The notes under the pieces were generated by a model, which made no database searches, had not been told where the DNA came from, and saw nothing but the letters and a program-made list of their open reading frames with translations. Positions 16,784 to 26,100 of a stretch of DNA of 64,000 bases are shown here, piece after piece (position 1 is the stretch's first letter; each line of letters opens with the position of its first letter). Source of the stretch: Kribbella pratensis (GTDB lineage Bacteria > Actinomycetota > Actinomycetes > Propionibacteriales > Kribbellaceae); NCBI RefSeq assembly GCF_004366075.1, contig NZ_SODU01000004.1, positions 428,752 to 492,751 of the forward strand, given 5' to 3'. The translations under genes were made by a program, and so were the position numbers.

Positions 16784-17827
16784 TCATCCTTCTCTGCTAG
16801 TACCGGCCCTGCTTGTTCCGGAGATGACGCTGCGCAGCAGGTCGCCGAGTCGCTCCCAGTCCGGCAGCCGCGTGCCGTCACCGAGCCCGTACCAGGCCGC
16901 CGGACGCGAGGCCGGTCCGATCGGGACGGGCTTGGTTGTCGCGCCGATCCGCGCCTCCTGCGGACCGATCGCGAGACCGATCGGCCCGGGAAATCCGGTG
17001 AAGTGCGGGTACGACGTGGTGTCGGCGGCCGCACCCGCCGCGCTCACCAGCACTGTCACCAGCTCCACCTCTTCGGCGAGCTGCCCGATCACGTCCCGGA
17101 CCGTGTCGGCGTCGGGCGGTTCGAGTCCCGGCTGTGCGACCGCGAGCATCACGGTCTCCTCGATGCCGGCCGGCCGGCTGCTGATCACGGCGGATCCGGT
17201 CGCGGGCCGGACTCCATCGGTCGATGCGCCGACCACGGTGAGGAGCGAAGGTCTCGGAGACCGGCGATGGCAGTACGCCGTCAGCGAGGCACTGGCCTCG
17301 GTGTTCCACGGACGGTTCACCGGCTCCTCGGTACCCCAGCCGATCGGCGGCGCGCCGGTCAGCTCGGTGAACAGCAACTCGGTGGCCCGGCCAACGATCG
17401 TGCTGTCCAATGCCGGGTAGCGGACGCGCGCGAGCACCTGAAGGTTCGCGCGGACATCGAGCTGCTGAGGATCGGCCGTCCACGCAGTGGCCAGTTCCCC
17501 GCGGCCGTCGGTCCCTGCGACCGGGGCGAACTTCTTCCCGTCCCAGCTCAGTTTCACACCCGTCAGCCCGTCGTACGCCTCGTCACCGCCGGCGGCCTGC
17601 ACCACCCAGCGGGTGTTCCGTCCCGAGAACAGGCGGGTCCGTGCCGGATAGCTGAGCCGGACGCCGGCGGGGGTCACCAATTGGACGCCGCGACCCTCAC
17701 GTTCGGCGGCCGCCACCGCATCGAGCAACCAGGCGGAGAGGCCGACGACCGGGCGGTCCTGCATCATCACGGCGACTTCGTCGGTGATGAGGTCCAGGCC
17801 GGGGCTGTAGTCCAGTGCGTTAGGCAT
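16784..17827 (-). CDS. Type VII secretion-associated protein, DUF6177-like
   Basis: The 347-aa protein has no signal peptide or membrane helix and looks cytosolic and mixed alpha/beta. I recognise it only tentatively as a DUF6177-type protein found in actinobacterial ESX loci; its biochemical role is unknown. Landmarks are LDYSPGLDLITDEVAVMMQ at the start, WVVQAAGGDEAYDGLTGVKLSWDG, and a late PHFTGFPGPIGLAIGP. ATG 17827 has GGAG six bases upstream and overlaps the previous stop by 8 bp; an ATG at 17839 is the alternative. Its place between eccC and eccD suggests a cytosolic partner of the channel. Confidence 0.65.
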   Translation of the reverse strand: MPNALDYSPGLDLITDEVAVMMQDRPVVGLSAWLLDAVAAAEREGRGVQLVTPAGVRLSYPARTRLFSGRNTRWVVQAAGGDEAYDGLTGVKLSWDGKKFAPVAGTDGRGELATAWTADPQQLDVRANLQVLARVRYPALDSTIVGRATELLFTELTGAPPIGWGTEEPVNRPWNTEASASLTAYCHRRSPRPSLLTVVGASTDGVRPATGSAVISSRPAGIEETVMLAVAQPGLEPPDADTVRDVIGQLAEEVELVTVLVSAAGAAADTTSYPHFTGFPGPIGLAIGPQEARIGATTKPVPIGPASRPAAWYGLGDGTRLPDWERLGDLLRSVISGTSRAGTSREG

Positions 17828-18206
17828 GCTCGGCTCCATTCCGGGTCGCGGCGGCGGGCGGCGGTGCCCAGATCCGGCCGCCGGCGCGCTCGACGAGCTG
17901 CTCGGCGTACCGCCACGCCAGCCGCGAGCCGGCGTCGTGCGTCGCGGCGCGGATCTCCACCCACCAGGTCGGCGTCGGTACGTCGGCGTACGCGGCCCCG
18001 AACTGCCGCATCGGCTCGCCCGGCACCTGGATGTACATCGGGGTGTCGATCGACACCAGCGGTACCTCGTTCTCGTCGCAGAGCTGGATCACCATGCCGC
18101 CCGACACCGCCCGGACCCGATGCTCGGTGCCGCTGGCCGCGAGCGACGCGAGCACGTCCTCGTCCGACGGCATCCGCTCCAGCAGCGCCACCACGTCGTA
18201 CGTCAC
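17820..18206 (-). CDS. Small soluble protein of the ESX operon, unknown function
   Basis: This 128-aa protein has no membrane segment. GTG 18206 overlaps the eccC stop as GTGA and has GGAGG six bases upstream, which fixes the start. Visible features are FFVTYDVVALLERMPSDED-like helices at the N-terminus, PMYIQVPGEPMRQFG, and a tryptophan-rich TPTWWVEIRAATHDAGSR. I do not recognise a named domain. Translational coupling to eccC on one side and an 8-bp overlap with the DUF6177-like gene on the other show it belongs to the secretion unit. Confidence 0.65.
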   Translation of the reverse strand: MTYDVVALLERMPSDEDVLASLAASGTEHRVRAVSGGMVIQLCDENEVPLVSIDTPMYIQVPGEPMRQFGAAYADVPTPTWWVEIRAATHDAGSRLAWRYAEQLVERAGGRIWAPPPAAATRNGAEHA

Positions 18207-21200
18207 GAAGAACCTCCATGTCTCAGCGGACCGTTGCCGTCGGCAAGCGCTGTTTGGATCAGCACCGGGCTGTCCCCGCGCCGGACGAACAGTCCCCGTC
18301 CGGCCGGGTAGCTGTCCGGCCGGGCGCCGGTGAAGATCTGGCCTTCGCCGCGGTCGCCGGCCATCACCAGGCCGGCGCAACCGGACTCGAGCACGGCCTG
18401 CAGGAACGGTTCGTACATCGAGCGGGACGCGCCCGAGGCACGTCGTACGAGGACGAAATGCAGTTTGAGATCGCGACCGGACGCGACGTACGGCAGCAAC
18501 GGTTCGAGCGGCGACTGGCCGCCGGTGGTGAGCAGGTCGTAGTCGTCGACCACGACAACGATCCGCGGTCCGGTGCCGGCCGGCGTACCGGAGCCGTGGG
18601 GCATCCGCCGCTCCAGCTCCTCGGCGATCGCGCTCGCCAGCCCGGCGGCTTGCCGGATGTTGGTGGCGTGGCCGCCGATGTAGTCCTCGGGCAGCGACTT
18701 CACCACGTCGGTCAGGGAGCGCCTGGGATCCATCACCCCGAACACGAGCTCCGAGGACGCGGCGTACCGGTCGGCGAGCTGCTGCATCACCAGCCGGAGC
18801 AGGTTCGTCCTGCCGCACTCGTTGTCGCCGAAGGCAACCAAATTGCCGTCGTCGCCGGACAGGTCGAGCAGCACCGGCGCCAGCCCGGCCTCGTCCAGCC
18901 CGATCGGCACCCGCTCCGGCTCGGTCACCGAGCTCGGCAGCGCCCGACGTCCGACCTGGAACGGCAGCACCCTGACCTGCGGCGCGAGCGCTCCGCTCCA
19001 GGCGGACCTGATCGCGACCGACTGTGCCTCGAGGACCTGGCTGAGGCGATCGTCGTCGACGTGGCCGTCGACGCGTGGCAGCGCGACCTGGGCGAACAGC
19101 TTGCCTTGCGGCGTGAGCAACCGCCCGGGCGGGGCGCTGCGCATCGTCTTCTGCAGGCGCGTGTCGATCATGGAGTCGGACGGATCGTTCAACCTTAGCT
19201 CGAGCACCGTGCCGAACAGCGACTGCAACTGGATCCGTACGTCGTTCCAACGCAGCATGGCCGCCACCACGTGAACGCCGTACCCGCTGCCACGCTGGAG
19301 GATGTCCGCGATCGGCTCGTCGATCTCGTCGAACTGCGTCCGGATCGCGCCGAAGTTGTCGACCAGCAGCACCACGTCCGCACAGGGCAGCTCGGGGACC
19401 TCGCCCGCCCCATGGAGTTCGCGCAGGGTCTCCATGGTGTCGATCCCGCGGTCGCGGAAAACGCGTTCGCGGTGGTCGATCATGCCCCGGATCTCCTCCA
19501 GCGTCCGGCGCAGCCGGTTCCGGTCGGTGCGGATCGCGATCCCGCCGACGTGCGGCAGATCGCGCAGCGGCTGCAGCCCGCCGCCGGCCAGGTCGAGGCC
19601 GTAGATCGCCACTTCTGCAGGGGTGTGGCTGTGGGCGAGGGCGGTCACGATCGTGCGGATCGTGGTGGTCTTGCCGGACTGCGGACCGCCGATCAGCGCG
19701 CAGTGCCCGCCGGCCGCAGTCAGGTCTAGTCGCAGCACTTCCTGCCGTTGCCTGCGTGGGTCGTCGAGCACCCCGATCGGCGGCGCCAGCTGCGGCGACC
19801 CGGCCGGGAACTGCAGTCCCCGCGGACCTGGCCTCGGGTCGCCCGCGAGCTGGTCCAGTGTGCAGGCAACCGGCAGCGGCGGCAGCCAGATCTGGCTGAC
19901 TTTCTTGGCCGCCGGTTTGATCTGGCCGACGAACATGTCCAGGACGGTCGGGCCGGTTGTGCGCTCGGTGGCGCCGTCATCGTCGTCGGCTGCCGGCGCA
20001 AGTGCTGCGAGGTCCTGCTGGTACGGCGTGAGCAGGTACGGCCGGACCACTGGGCCTGGTTTCTCCGGCTCGTGGTCGATCCGACCGGTGTACGGGCCGG
20101 AGACGTACGCCGCCTTGAAGCGCTGGTACACCGAGACGTCCACCTTGAGATAGCCGAACCCAGGCAGCGGTGGCAGGTGGAATGCGTCGGTGGTGTCCAG
20201 GACCGAGCGGCTCTCGTCCTCGGAGAACGTGCGCAAGCCCAATCGGTACGACAGGTAGGTCTCCAGCCCGCGCAGCTGACCGCTCTCGATCCGCTGGCTG
20301 GACAGCAGCAGATGGACGCCGATCGATCGTCCGATCCGGCCGATCGACAAGAACAGGTCGATGAAGTCGGGCCGTACGGTCAGCAGTTCGCCGAACTCGT
20401 CGATGATCACGAACAGGTGCGGTAACGGATCCAGTTCAGGCCGCTGCTGCCGAAGCAGCCGGTAATCGGTGATGTTCGCGATGTTCCCGGCATCCCGCAG
20501 TACCCGCTGGCGGCGCTGGACCTCACCGGCCAGGCTCGCGTACGCCCGTTCGGTCATCGTCGGGTCGTCGACCAGGTTGGTGATGATGCCGGCGACATGC
20601 GGTACGCCGTCGAACGGGGCGAAGGTCGCGCCGCCCTTGTAGTCGATCAGGACCATCGCCAGGTCCTCCGGACTGTGCGTCGCGAGCAGCCCGAGCACCA
20701 ACGTACGCAGCAGCTCGGACTTGCCCGATCCGGTGGCGCCGACGCACAGACCGTGCGGGCCCATCCCGAGCTGGGCGGACTCCTTCAGGTCCAGCATCAC
20801 CGGGGCACCGGCCTGGTCGAGACCGATCGGGACCCGCAGGAAGTTGCGCTCGCTCCGGGCGGACCACATCCTCGCCCGGTCGGGCCGGCCCGGGTCGTCG
20901 ATGCCGAGCATGCCCATGACGTCGATGTCGGACGTGTACGCGTCCTCCTCGGCCGACTCCTTCGACAGCCGCAGCGGCGCCAGCCTCCGCGCGATCCCCT
21001 CGGCGACGGCAGCGGCAGTGCGGTCGGGCTGGCCGGTGGCGACCAGTGGCTGAGCGCCCCGGAGATCCTCGACGACCAGCTCGTCGCCTTGGACCGAGAT
21101 CCGGACCGCGACGTTGCTGGGTTCCTGGGTCCGGTCGGCGACCAGATGCAGAACAGTCAGGCCGAGTGCCGCCGTGTCCTGGCTCTCGCCCGGTGCGCGG

Positions 21201-22207
21201 ACCTCGGCACTGACCTGCCCGTAGGTGTCGTGGAGCACCAAGAGACGCTGGGTCAGCCGGCGGCTGTCGAGCTGGCCCATCGACCCGCGGCGGGCCTCAC
21301 TCGCCCATTTCGTCCGCTCCGCCAGGTCGTTCGCGATCAGGCCGGCCAGCTCGACCGGTGACGGCGCGATCCTGCGGAACGGGTGCGGGCCGTCCTGGCG
21401 TTCCGGATCCAGCACGTGCGGCAACCAGCTCAGCCATTCCCAGTCCTGCATCGCCGCGGGCGGGAAACACGCCGCCAGTTCGACGTCCTCCGGCGCGTGG
21501 AACACCGCGGTCTGCAGCAACAGCGACCGGGCCACGTTCACCACGCCGTCACGATCGCCGACGATGCTGACGTTGCCGACCTGGTCCACCGGCACGGTGA
21601 GGGGCATCTCCGGCATCAGCGCAAAACGGCGTACGACGGCCTGCGCTTCCGCCATCATGAACGGATCGGGCGGATCCATGGTGGCACCGGGGTTCTGCGT
21701 CACGGTGGCCGGGCCGACCGGGATCCGGCCGGTGCCGCAGCGGACTTTGAGGAAATCCGAGTCGGTACGGCGGCGTTCCCACAACCGCGCCGGGTCGCGC
21801 GCGCAGTCGACCAGGGCGTCGCTCGGCGGGTCCAGGAGGCCGGCTTCCGAACGTACCGTCCGCTCGGTCTTGGCGAACTCGTCGCGCAGGCGCTCCAGGT
21901 AGTCGAGGTACCGCTCGCGCTGCTTACGCCTGTCCCGGCCGGCACGACCGCGCTGTGACATCGCCGAGCCGAGTACGCCCGCGAGCGTGGCCACGAGCAT
22001 CGCCGCGCCCACCACCATGAACAAGGTGCTCCGCGTGACCGCCATCATGCCGACCGAGCCGAGTACGCCGGTGATCGGCAGCAGGGCCTGCATCGCCCCG
22101 CCACCGCCGCCGGCCTGGCCGAGCGTCGGCGGCGCCTCGATCACCTTCGGCGGCTGCTCGCCGAGATGCCGGGTGCTCCGCGCCGGGCGGTGCACGAGGG
22201 TAGACAC
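18203..22207 (-). CDS. eccC: Type VII secretion ATPase EccC (EccCa-EccCb fused)
   Basis: The 1334-aa motor protein of the ESX channel has two N-terminal membrane helices (about residues 40-85), a soluble stalk, and three FtsK/SpoIIIE ATPase domains. Domain 1 has Walker A VGATGSGKSE (about residue 495) and Walker B MVLIDYKGG. Domain 2 has IGGPQSGKTTT (about 842) and VVLLVDNFG. Domain 3 has FGDNECGRTN (about 1130), where Arg replaces the Walker A Lys, and VVVVDDYDLL. Length and domain order match fused EccC of non-mycobacterial actinomycetes. It should recognise the WXG100 substrates and power export of the large toxin encoded upstream. Confidence 0.93.
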   Translation of the reverse strand: MSTLVHRPARSTRHLGEQPPKVIEAPPTLGQAGGGGGAMQALLPITGVLGSVGMMAVTRSTLFMVVGAAMLVATLAGVLGSAMSQRGRAGRDRRKQRERYLDYLERLRDEFAKTERTVRSEAGLLDPPSDALVDCARDPARLWERRRTDSDFLKVRCGTGRIPVGPATVTQNPGATMDPPDPFMMAEAQAVVRRFALMPEMPLTVPVDQVGNVSIVGDRDGVVNVARSLLLQTAVFHAPEDVELAACFPPAAMQDWEWLSWLPHVLDPERQDGPHPFRRIAPSPVELAGLIANDLAERTKWASEARRGSMGQLDSRRLTQRLLVLHDTYGQVSAEVRAPGESQDTAALGLTVLHLVADRTQEPSNVAVRISVQGDELVVEDLRGAQPLVATGQPDRTAAAVAEGIARRLAPLRLSKESAEEDAYTSDIDVMGMLGIDDPGRPDRARMWSARSERNFLRVPIGLDQAGAPVMLDLKESAQLGMGPHGLCVGATGSGKSELLRTLVLGLLATHSPEDLAMVLIDYKGGATFAPFDGVPHVAGIITNLVDDPTMTERAYASLAGEVQRRQRVLRDAGNIANITDYRLLRQQRPELDPLPHLFVIIDEFGELLTVRPDFIDLFLSIGRIGRSIGVHLLLSSQRIESGQLRGLETYLSYRLGLRTFSEDESRSVLDTTDAFHLPPLPGFGYLKVDVSVYQRFKAAYVSGPYTGRIDHEPEKPGPVVRPYLLTPYQQDLAALAPAADDDDGATERTTGPTVLDMFVGQIKPAAKKVSQIWLPPLPVACTLDQLAGDPRPGPRGLQFPAGSPQLAPPIGVLDDPRRQRQEVLRLDLTAAGGHCALIGGPQSGKTTTIRTIVTALAHSHTPAEVAIYGLDLAGGGLQPLRDLPHVGGIAIRTDRNRLRRTLEEIRGMIDHRERVFRDRGIDTMETLRELHGAGEVPELPCADVVLLVDNFGAIRTQFDEIDEPIADILQRGSGYGVHVVAAMLRWNDVRIQLQSLFGTVLELRLNDPSDSMIDTRLQKTMRSAPPGRLLTPQGKLFAQVALPRVDGHVDDDRLSQVLEAQSVAIRSAWSGALAPQVRVLPFQVGRRALPSSVTEPERVPIGLDEAGLAPVLLDLSGDDGNLVAFGDNECGRTNLLRLVMQQLADRYAASSELVFGVMDPRRSLTDVVKSLPEDYIGGHATNIRQAAGLASAIAEELERRMPHGSGTPAGTGPRIVVVVDDYDLLTTGGQSPLEPLLPYVASGRDLKLHFVLVRRASGASRSMYEPFLQAVLESGCAGLVMAGDRGEGQIFTGARPDSYPAGRGLFVRRGDSPVLIQTALADGNGPLRHGGSS

Positions 22208-22235
22208 GGGGATCTCCTTCCGGGAGATATGGCGC

Positions 22236-22553
22236 TCAGCGCGTTTGGGTTGGGCTCGCCGTGGGTCGTCTGGTTGACGGCGTTCCTGATGAGGTTGGTG
22301 ACGGGCTGGGGGCCACCGTCTGCGTCGGCTGGTTCTGGTGCTGTTTCTCCTTGGCCAGCTCGCGATCGATGAACGACCAGCCCACGCACCCGGCGCAGAT
22401 CACGGCGGCCAGCGCGACACTGGCGAACAACTTGCCGACGCCCTCGTCCAGGCTGTGCCGGGCCCGGTCGGCCCCGAACAGAGCGGCATCACGGAGCCGC
22501 TGCCGCCGTACGCTGACCGACTCGATGACCTGGTTGTTGTACTCCCGAGGCAC
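22236..22553 (-). CDS. Single-pass membrane protein of the ESX operon, unknown function
   Basis: This 105-aa protein has a basic cytosolic N-terminal ~40 residues, one membrane helix at about 41-60 (KLFASVALAAVICAGCVGWSF), and a Pro/Ser/Thr-rich tail. It starts 6 bp after the immunity-like gene and ends 28 bp before eccC. No family is recognised. The topology resembles a short membrane adaptor more than EccB or EccE, both far larger. Confidence 0.65.
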   Translation of the reverse strand: MPREYNNQVIESVSVRRQRLRDAALFGADRARHSLDEGVGKLFASVALAAVICAGCVGWSFIDRELAKEKQHQNQPTQTVAPSPSPTSSGTPSTRRPTASPTQTR

Positions 22554-22559
22554 GGCCGG

Positions 22560-23102
22560 TCACCCCGTCCCGCCGGCCGCGGCCAGCGCCTCGTCGACGG
22601 ACGTCCGGCTCGGGTGGAACTCGTGAACCGTGCCGTCCCCGACCAGGAACATCGTGTCGGTGAACCCAGGCATCTCGAACAGCCACCAGCCCTGGACCTC
22701 GCGACGGCGCCAGGTCGCCAGGTCGGCCGCCGTCACCGGATCCGGACGTGCCGGTGACTGCACGGTCAGCCAGGCAGCGAGCTTCGTCGCCGGCTCTGCG
22801 CCGGGATCCACGTGCTCCCAGCCGCGTTCGGCCGCATACGCCGTGAGTTGCTCGTCGTACGGCGTACCGCTGCCGAGCATCCAGCTGTCGCGGGTCGCCT
22901 TCACGACCACGATCGGACCGCCGCCGACGGGTGGCCTGCCCTGACCGGTGTCGAACCACTGCGCTGTCGACCAGGCGAAGACCCACGCCCAGCCGACATC
23001 CGCGACCTGCTCGTCATTCGTTGCCAACCGCAACGGTTCGCCCGGCGACTCCATGCTCTCCAGGAACGCGGCTGCGACTGCGCGCGCTTCACTCAGCTCC
23101 AT
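22560..23102 (-). CDS. Imm35/YrhB-like immunity protein candidate
   Basis: The 180-aa soluble protein starts inside the 3' end of the toxin gene (14-bp overlap), the usual position of an immunity gene in a polymorphic toxin operon. AAGGA before ATG 23102 fixes the start. The N-terminal half (ARAVAAAFLESM, GWAWVFAWSTAQWFDTG, GPIVVVKATRDSWMLGSG) matches the pattern of the Imm35/YrhB domain as I remember it. A second half, WWLFEMPGFTDTMFLVGDG and onward, is similar in style, so the protein may be two related modules. It would neutralise the C-terminal papain-like domain in the producer cytoplasm. Confidence 0.72.
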   Translation of the reverse strand: MELSEARAVAAAFLESMESPGEPLRLATNDEQVADVGWAWVFAWSTAQWFDTGQGRPPVGGGPIVVVKATRDSWMLGSGTPYDEQLTAYAAERGWEHVDPGAEPATKLAAWLTVQSPARPDPVTAADLATWRRREVQGWWLFEMPGFTDTMFLVGDGTVHEFHPSRTSVDEALAAAGGTG

Positions 23103-26100
23103 GCGACTGTCCTTCGTTGCTTCCGTAGTTCGTCCGCAGGAACTCGAGCCCGGCGCCGAACCGTTCGAGCCGTGCCCAGGTGCGCTGTTGCGGGTCGACG
23201 AAGTACACGCGGTCGTGGCGATTGACGACCATGAACACGTGTCCCGACGTCGGGATCCCGAGAAACGAGCGATAACCACACACCAGGCCACGGGCCCCGT
23301 CACCGGCGTGATAGATCTCCTGGGCGATCTCCTCGAAGTCACCGACCTCGCGGAAGGTCGCGTACGGCACACCGACCCGCTGCGTCATCCGCAGCCGCTG
23401 ACTCCCCTCGAGCTCCCAGGGCTCAACCATCACCGCCGAAGACGGCTGCCCCCGCAAGGTCAACTCGGCCGCAATCACCGAAGCCTCACAGTTCTGCCAC
23501 TTCCTCCGGGCCGGCAACCCCGGCCGATCCGGATTGATCTCGACCAACTCCGGGAACAACCGCTCGAAGTCCACCCCACGCCCATTACCTCTATGCACCT
23601 GAGGCACCGCGGCATGCACCCCGGCCCCGGGCAACTTGCTGTGCACCTCCGGCATCGGGTTGGGCGCCTCGGGCAACTTGTTGTGCGCCGTCGGCTGCGG
23701 GTCGGGGAGCTGGTTGTACGTCGACGTACCGGTTGGCTCGAACTGCTCGACGCTGCCGTCCGGGTGCCGTAGTACGGCGCCGCCGGTGTGGTCGAACGTT
23801 GCGCGCCCACCGTCCCAGACGGTCCGACCGGTACGCGGGTCGACAACCTCGTACCGCACCCTGAGCGCACCCGGCTCCGCGCCCGGCACAGACGGCATGA
23901 GCTCGGCCCGCACCTCGTGCCCGGACGCGATCCACCTGTCCCACTCGTCGCCCATCCGCTCCCAGGCAGCCGGGTTCACCCGAACCTCGCGCGGCACCAA
24001 CCGATCCACCGCAGACCAAGGCACATGCCGCCCCCACGGATCGGCACCCACCGCCTCCCGCGCAGTCACCGACAACCTCGGCGCCCCACCCTCCGGTACG
24101 CGAGCCCGAAACTCGTTCCGCCCCAACCGCCCAACAGCCCCAGCTTCCGCAGGCCCCTCAGACCCAACGACCGAACCCGAAGCCACAACATCCCCACCAG
24201 AACCAACCGGCTGGCGTGAGGACTCACCATCACCACCCACCGAACCAACCGGCCGCCGCCACGGCTCGCCTCCGCCACCACCGGATCCAACCGACCGGCG
24301 CAAAGACTCACCATCACCACCCACCGAACCAACCGGCCGCCGCGACGGCTCCCCACCACCGGATCCAACCGACCGGCGCAAAGACTCACCATCACCACCC
24401 ACCGAACCAACCGGCTGCCGTGACGGATCGCCATCACCGGATCCAACCGGCTGGTGCGGCGAGCTGCCGTCACCACTCGCCGAGCCAACCGCCGGGCGCG
24501 GTGTCTCGTGCTCGCCTGGCCCGGAGTTGGCCTGTGGGTGCTGGGGTTCGCCGGCTTGCTGTGTGGTTCCTGGTGTCGTCGGGCGTTCCGGCCGCGGGTA
24601 GCGATAGTCGATCAACTGCGAGTCGTCGGGCAGCGGCCCGAGTTCGCCCCACCGACCATCGGCGCCGGGCGTCAACCACCGCTCACCCGGTCGCCGCATC
24701 GCCACCTCGATCGACCGAAGCGCCCGGGTCCGCGGCGGCCACGGACCGGTCACCGGCGCGTGCTTGTCGTACAGCCGTTGATTCCTGTCCCACCACCGAA
24801 CCCGCCCGCCTCGGTCGACGAACGCACCGAAGGCGTGCCCGCTGCCCTCATGCCAATCGACACCGATATAGACCACGGTCCCCGGCGGACTCCCGCGCAA
24901 CGACCGCTCCAACTGCTGGTAGGCGTCGGCGGTGAACTGCTCCGGCGTACCGAGCCGCGGGTCATGCAATCGATGCGCCGGTCGGCCGCCGAACCACTCC
25001 CACATCTCCGACCGCGGCTCTCCCGTACCGAATGCGTTGCCGACGGCAAGTCGCGGCTCGCCACCGTTCATCATGTCGGCGAACACCCGGAACGCTTCGG
25101 CACAAGCCGTCCGCGTAGCGAGCGCGTCGGGCGACCCGTCGTCGAGGATGCGCGACCACTCGTCGACCCGCGCCAGCCGATCGCCGGCCGAAGCCGCCCG
25201 GAGCCGGTCCAGCTTCCGGCCGTCCGGATCCGGGTTCTCCCACAACACGGGCCGAACGTCCGACCGCGGCTCCCCCGGATCCCCGGTGCGCTGCCGATCC
25301 GACCGCAACGACTCAATCAACTTCTCATCACCCGGCCGCCACTTGGCAGCCCGACCGATATCCGGCTCCCCACCACGCCGCGCCGGATCCCCACCACGCC
25401 GCGCCGGATCCCCACCGCGCTGCGCCGAGTCCCCACGGCGCTGCGCCGACTCCCCACCACGTTGGGCCGAGTCCCCACCATGGCGACCCGCTTCCGCACC
25501 ACGTTGACTCGCTTCTTCGCCACGCTCCCCGCGCCGTCCTACCCCTCCCGGCGCCTCAGAACGCCCCTGCGTACGTCGCCCCTTGCCCCCGTCCTCCCCA
25601 AGAAGCCGACGCGCAATCTCTCCCAGCCCGTCGTCATCCCCACCACGCCCAGCCTGCCCACCATCCGCCGGCTCTTCCGCACGCCCGGGCCCGTCCGCAC
25701 GCCCCGGCCCGTCCGCACGCCCGGGCCCGTTCGCACCTCCAGACCCGTCCGCATTCCCCGGCTCTCCCGCGCGCCCTGGCTCTGCCGCGCGCCCCGGCTC
25801 TCCCGCACGCCGCGACGCTTCCTCCCGCCCCGACCGCTGCGCATGCTCCGGCTGCCACACGTGCTTGGGCTGCTCGGCATGACGACCCGGATCCTCCGAC
25901 CTCTCAGACCCCTCCGTCGCAGGACGGGCACTCGAGTCGTCATCCCCCGACAGCTTCCGCGCGATCTCCGCGAAGCCGCCGTCGTCGTCCCCCGACAGCC
26001 TCCGCCCGATCTCCGCAATACCACCGTCGTCGTCGCCGTGCCCCGATCCGTCGCCACGACGCGGCGCGACATGATCCGGATCCGCACCAGGCCATTCGTG

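Noticed and set aside
16331..19198. 955-codon open frame on the plus strand
   Set aside because: It is antisense to eccD, the DUF6177-like gene, the 128-aa gene and eccC, all supported by domains and ATGA/GTGA coupling.
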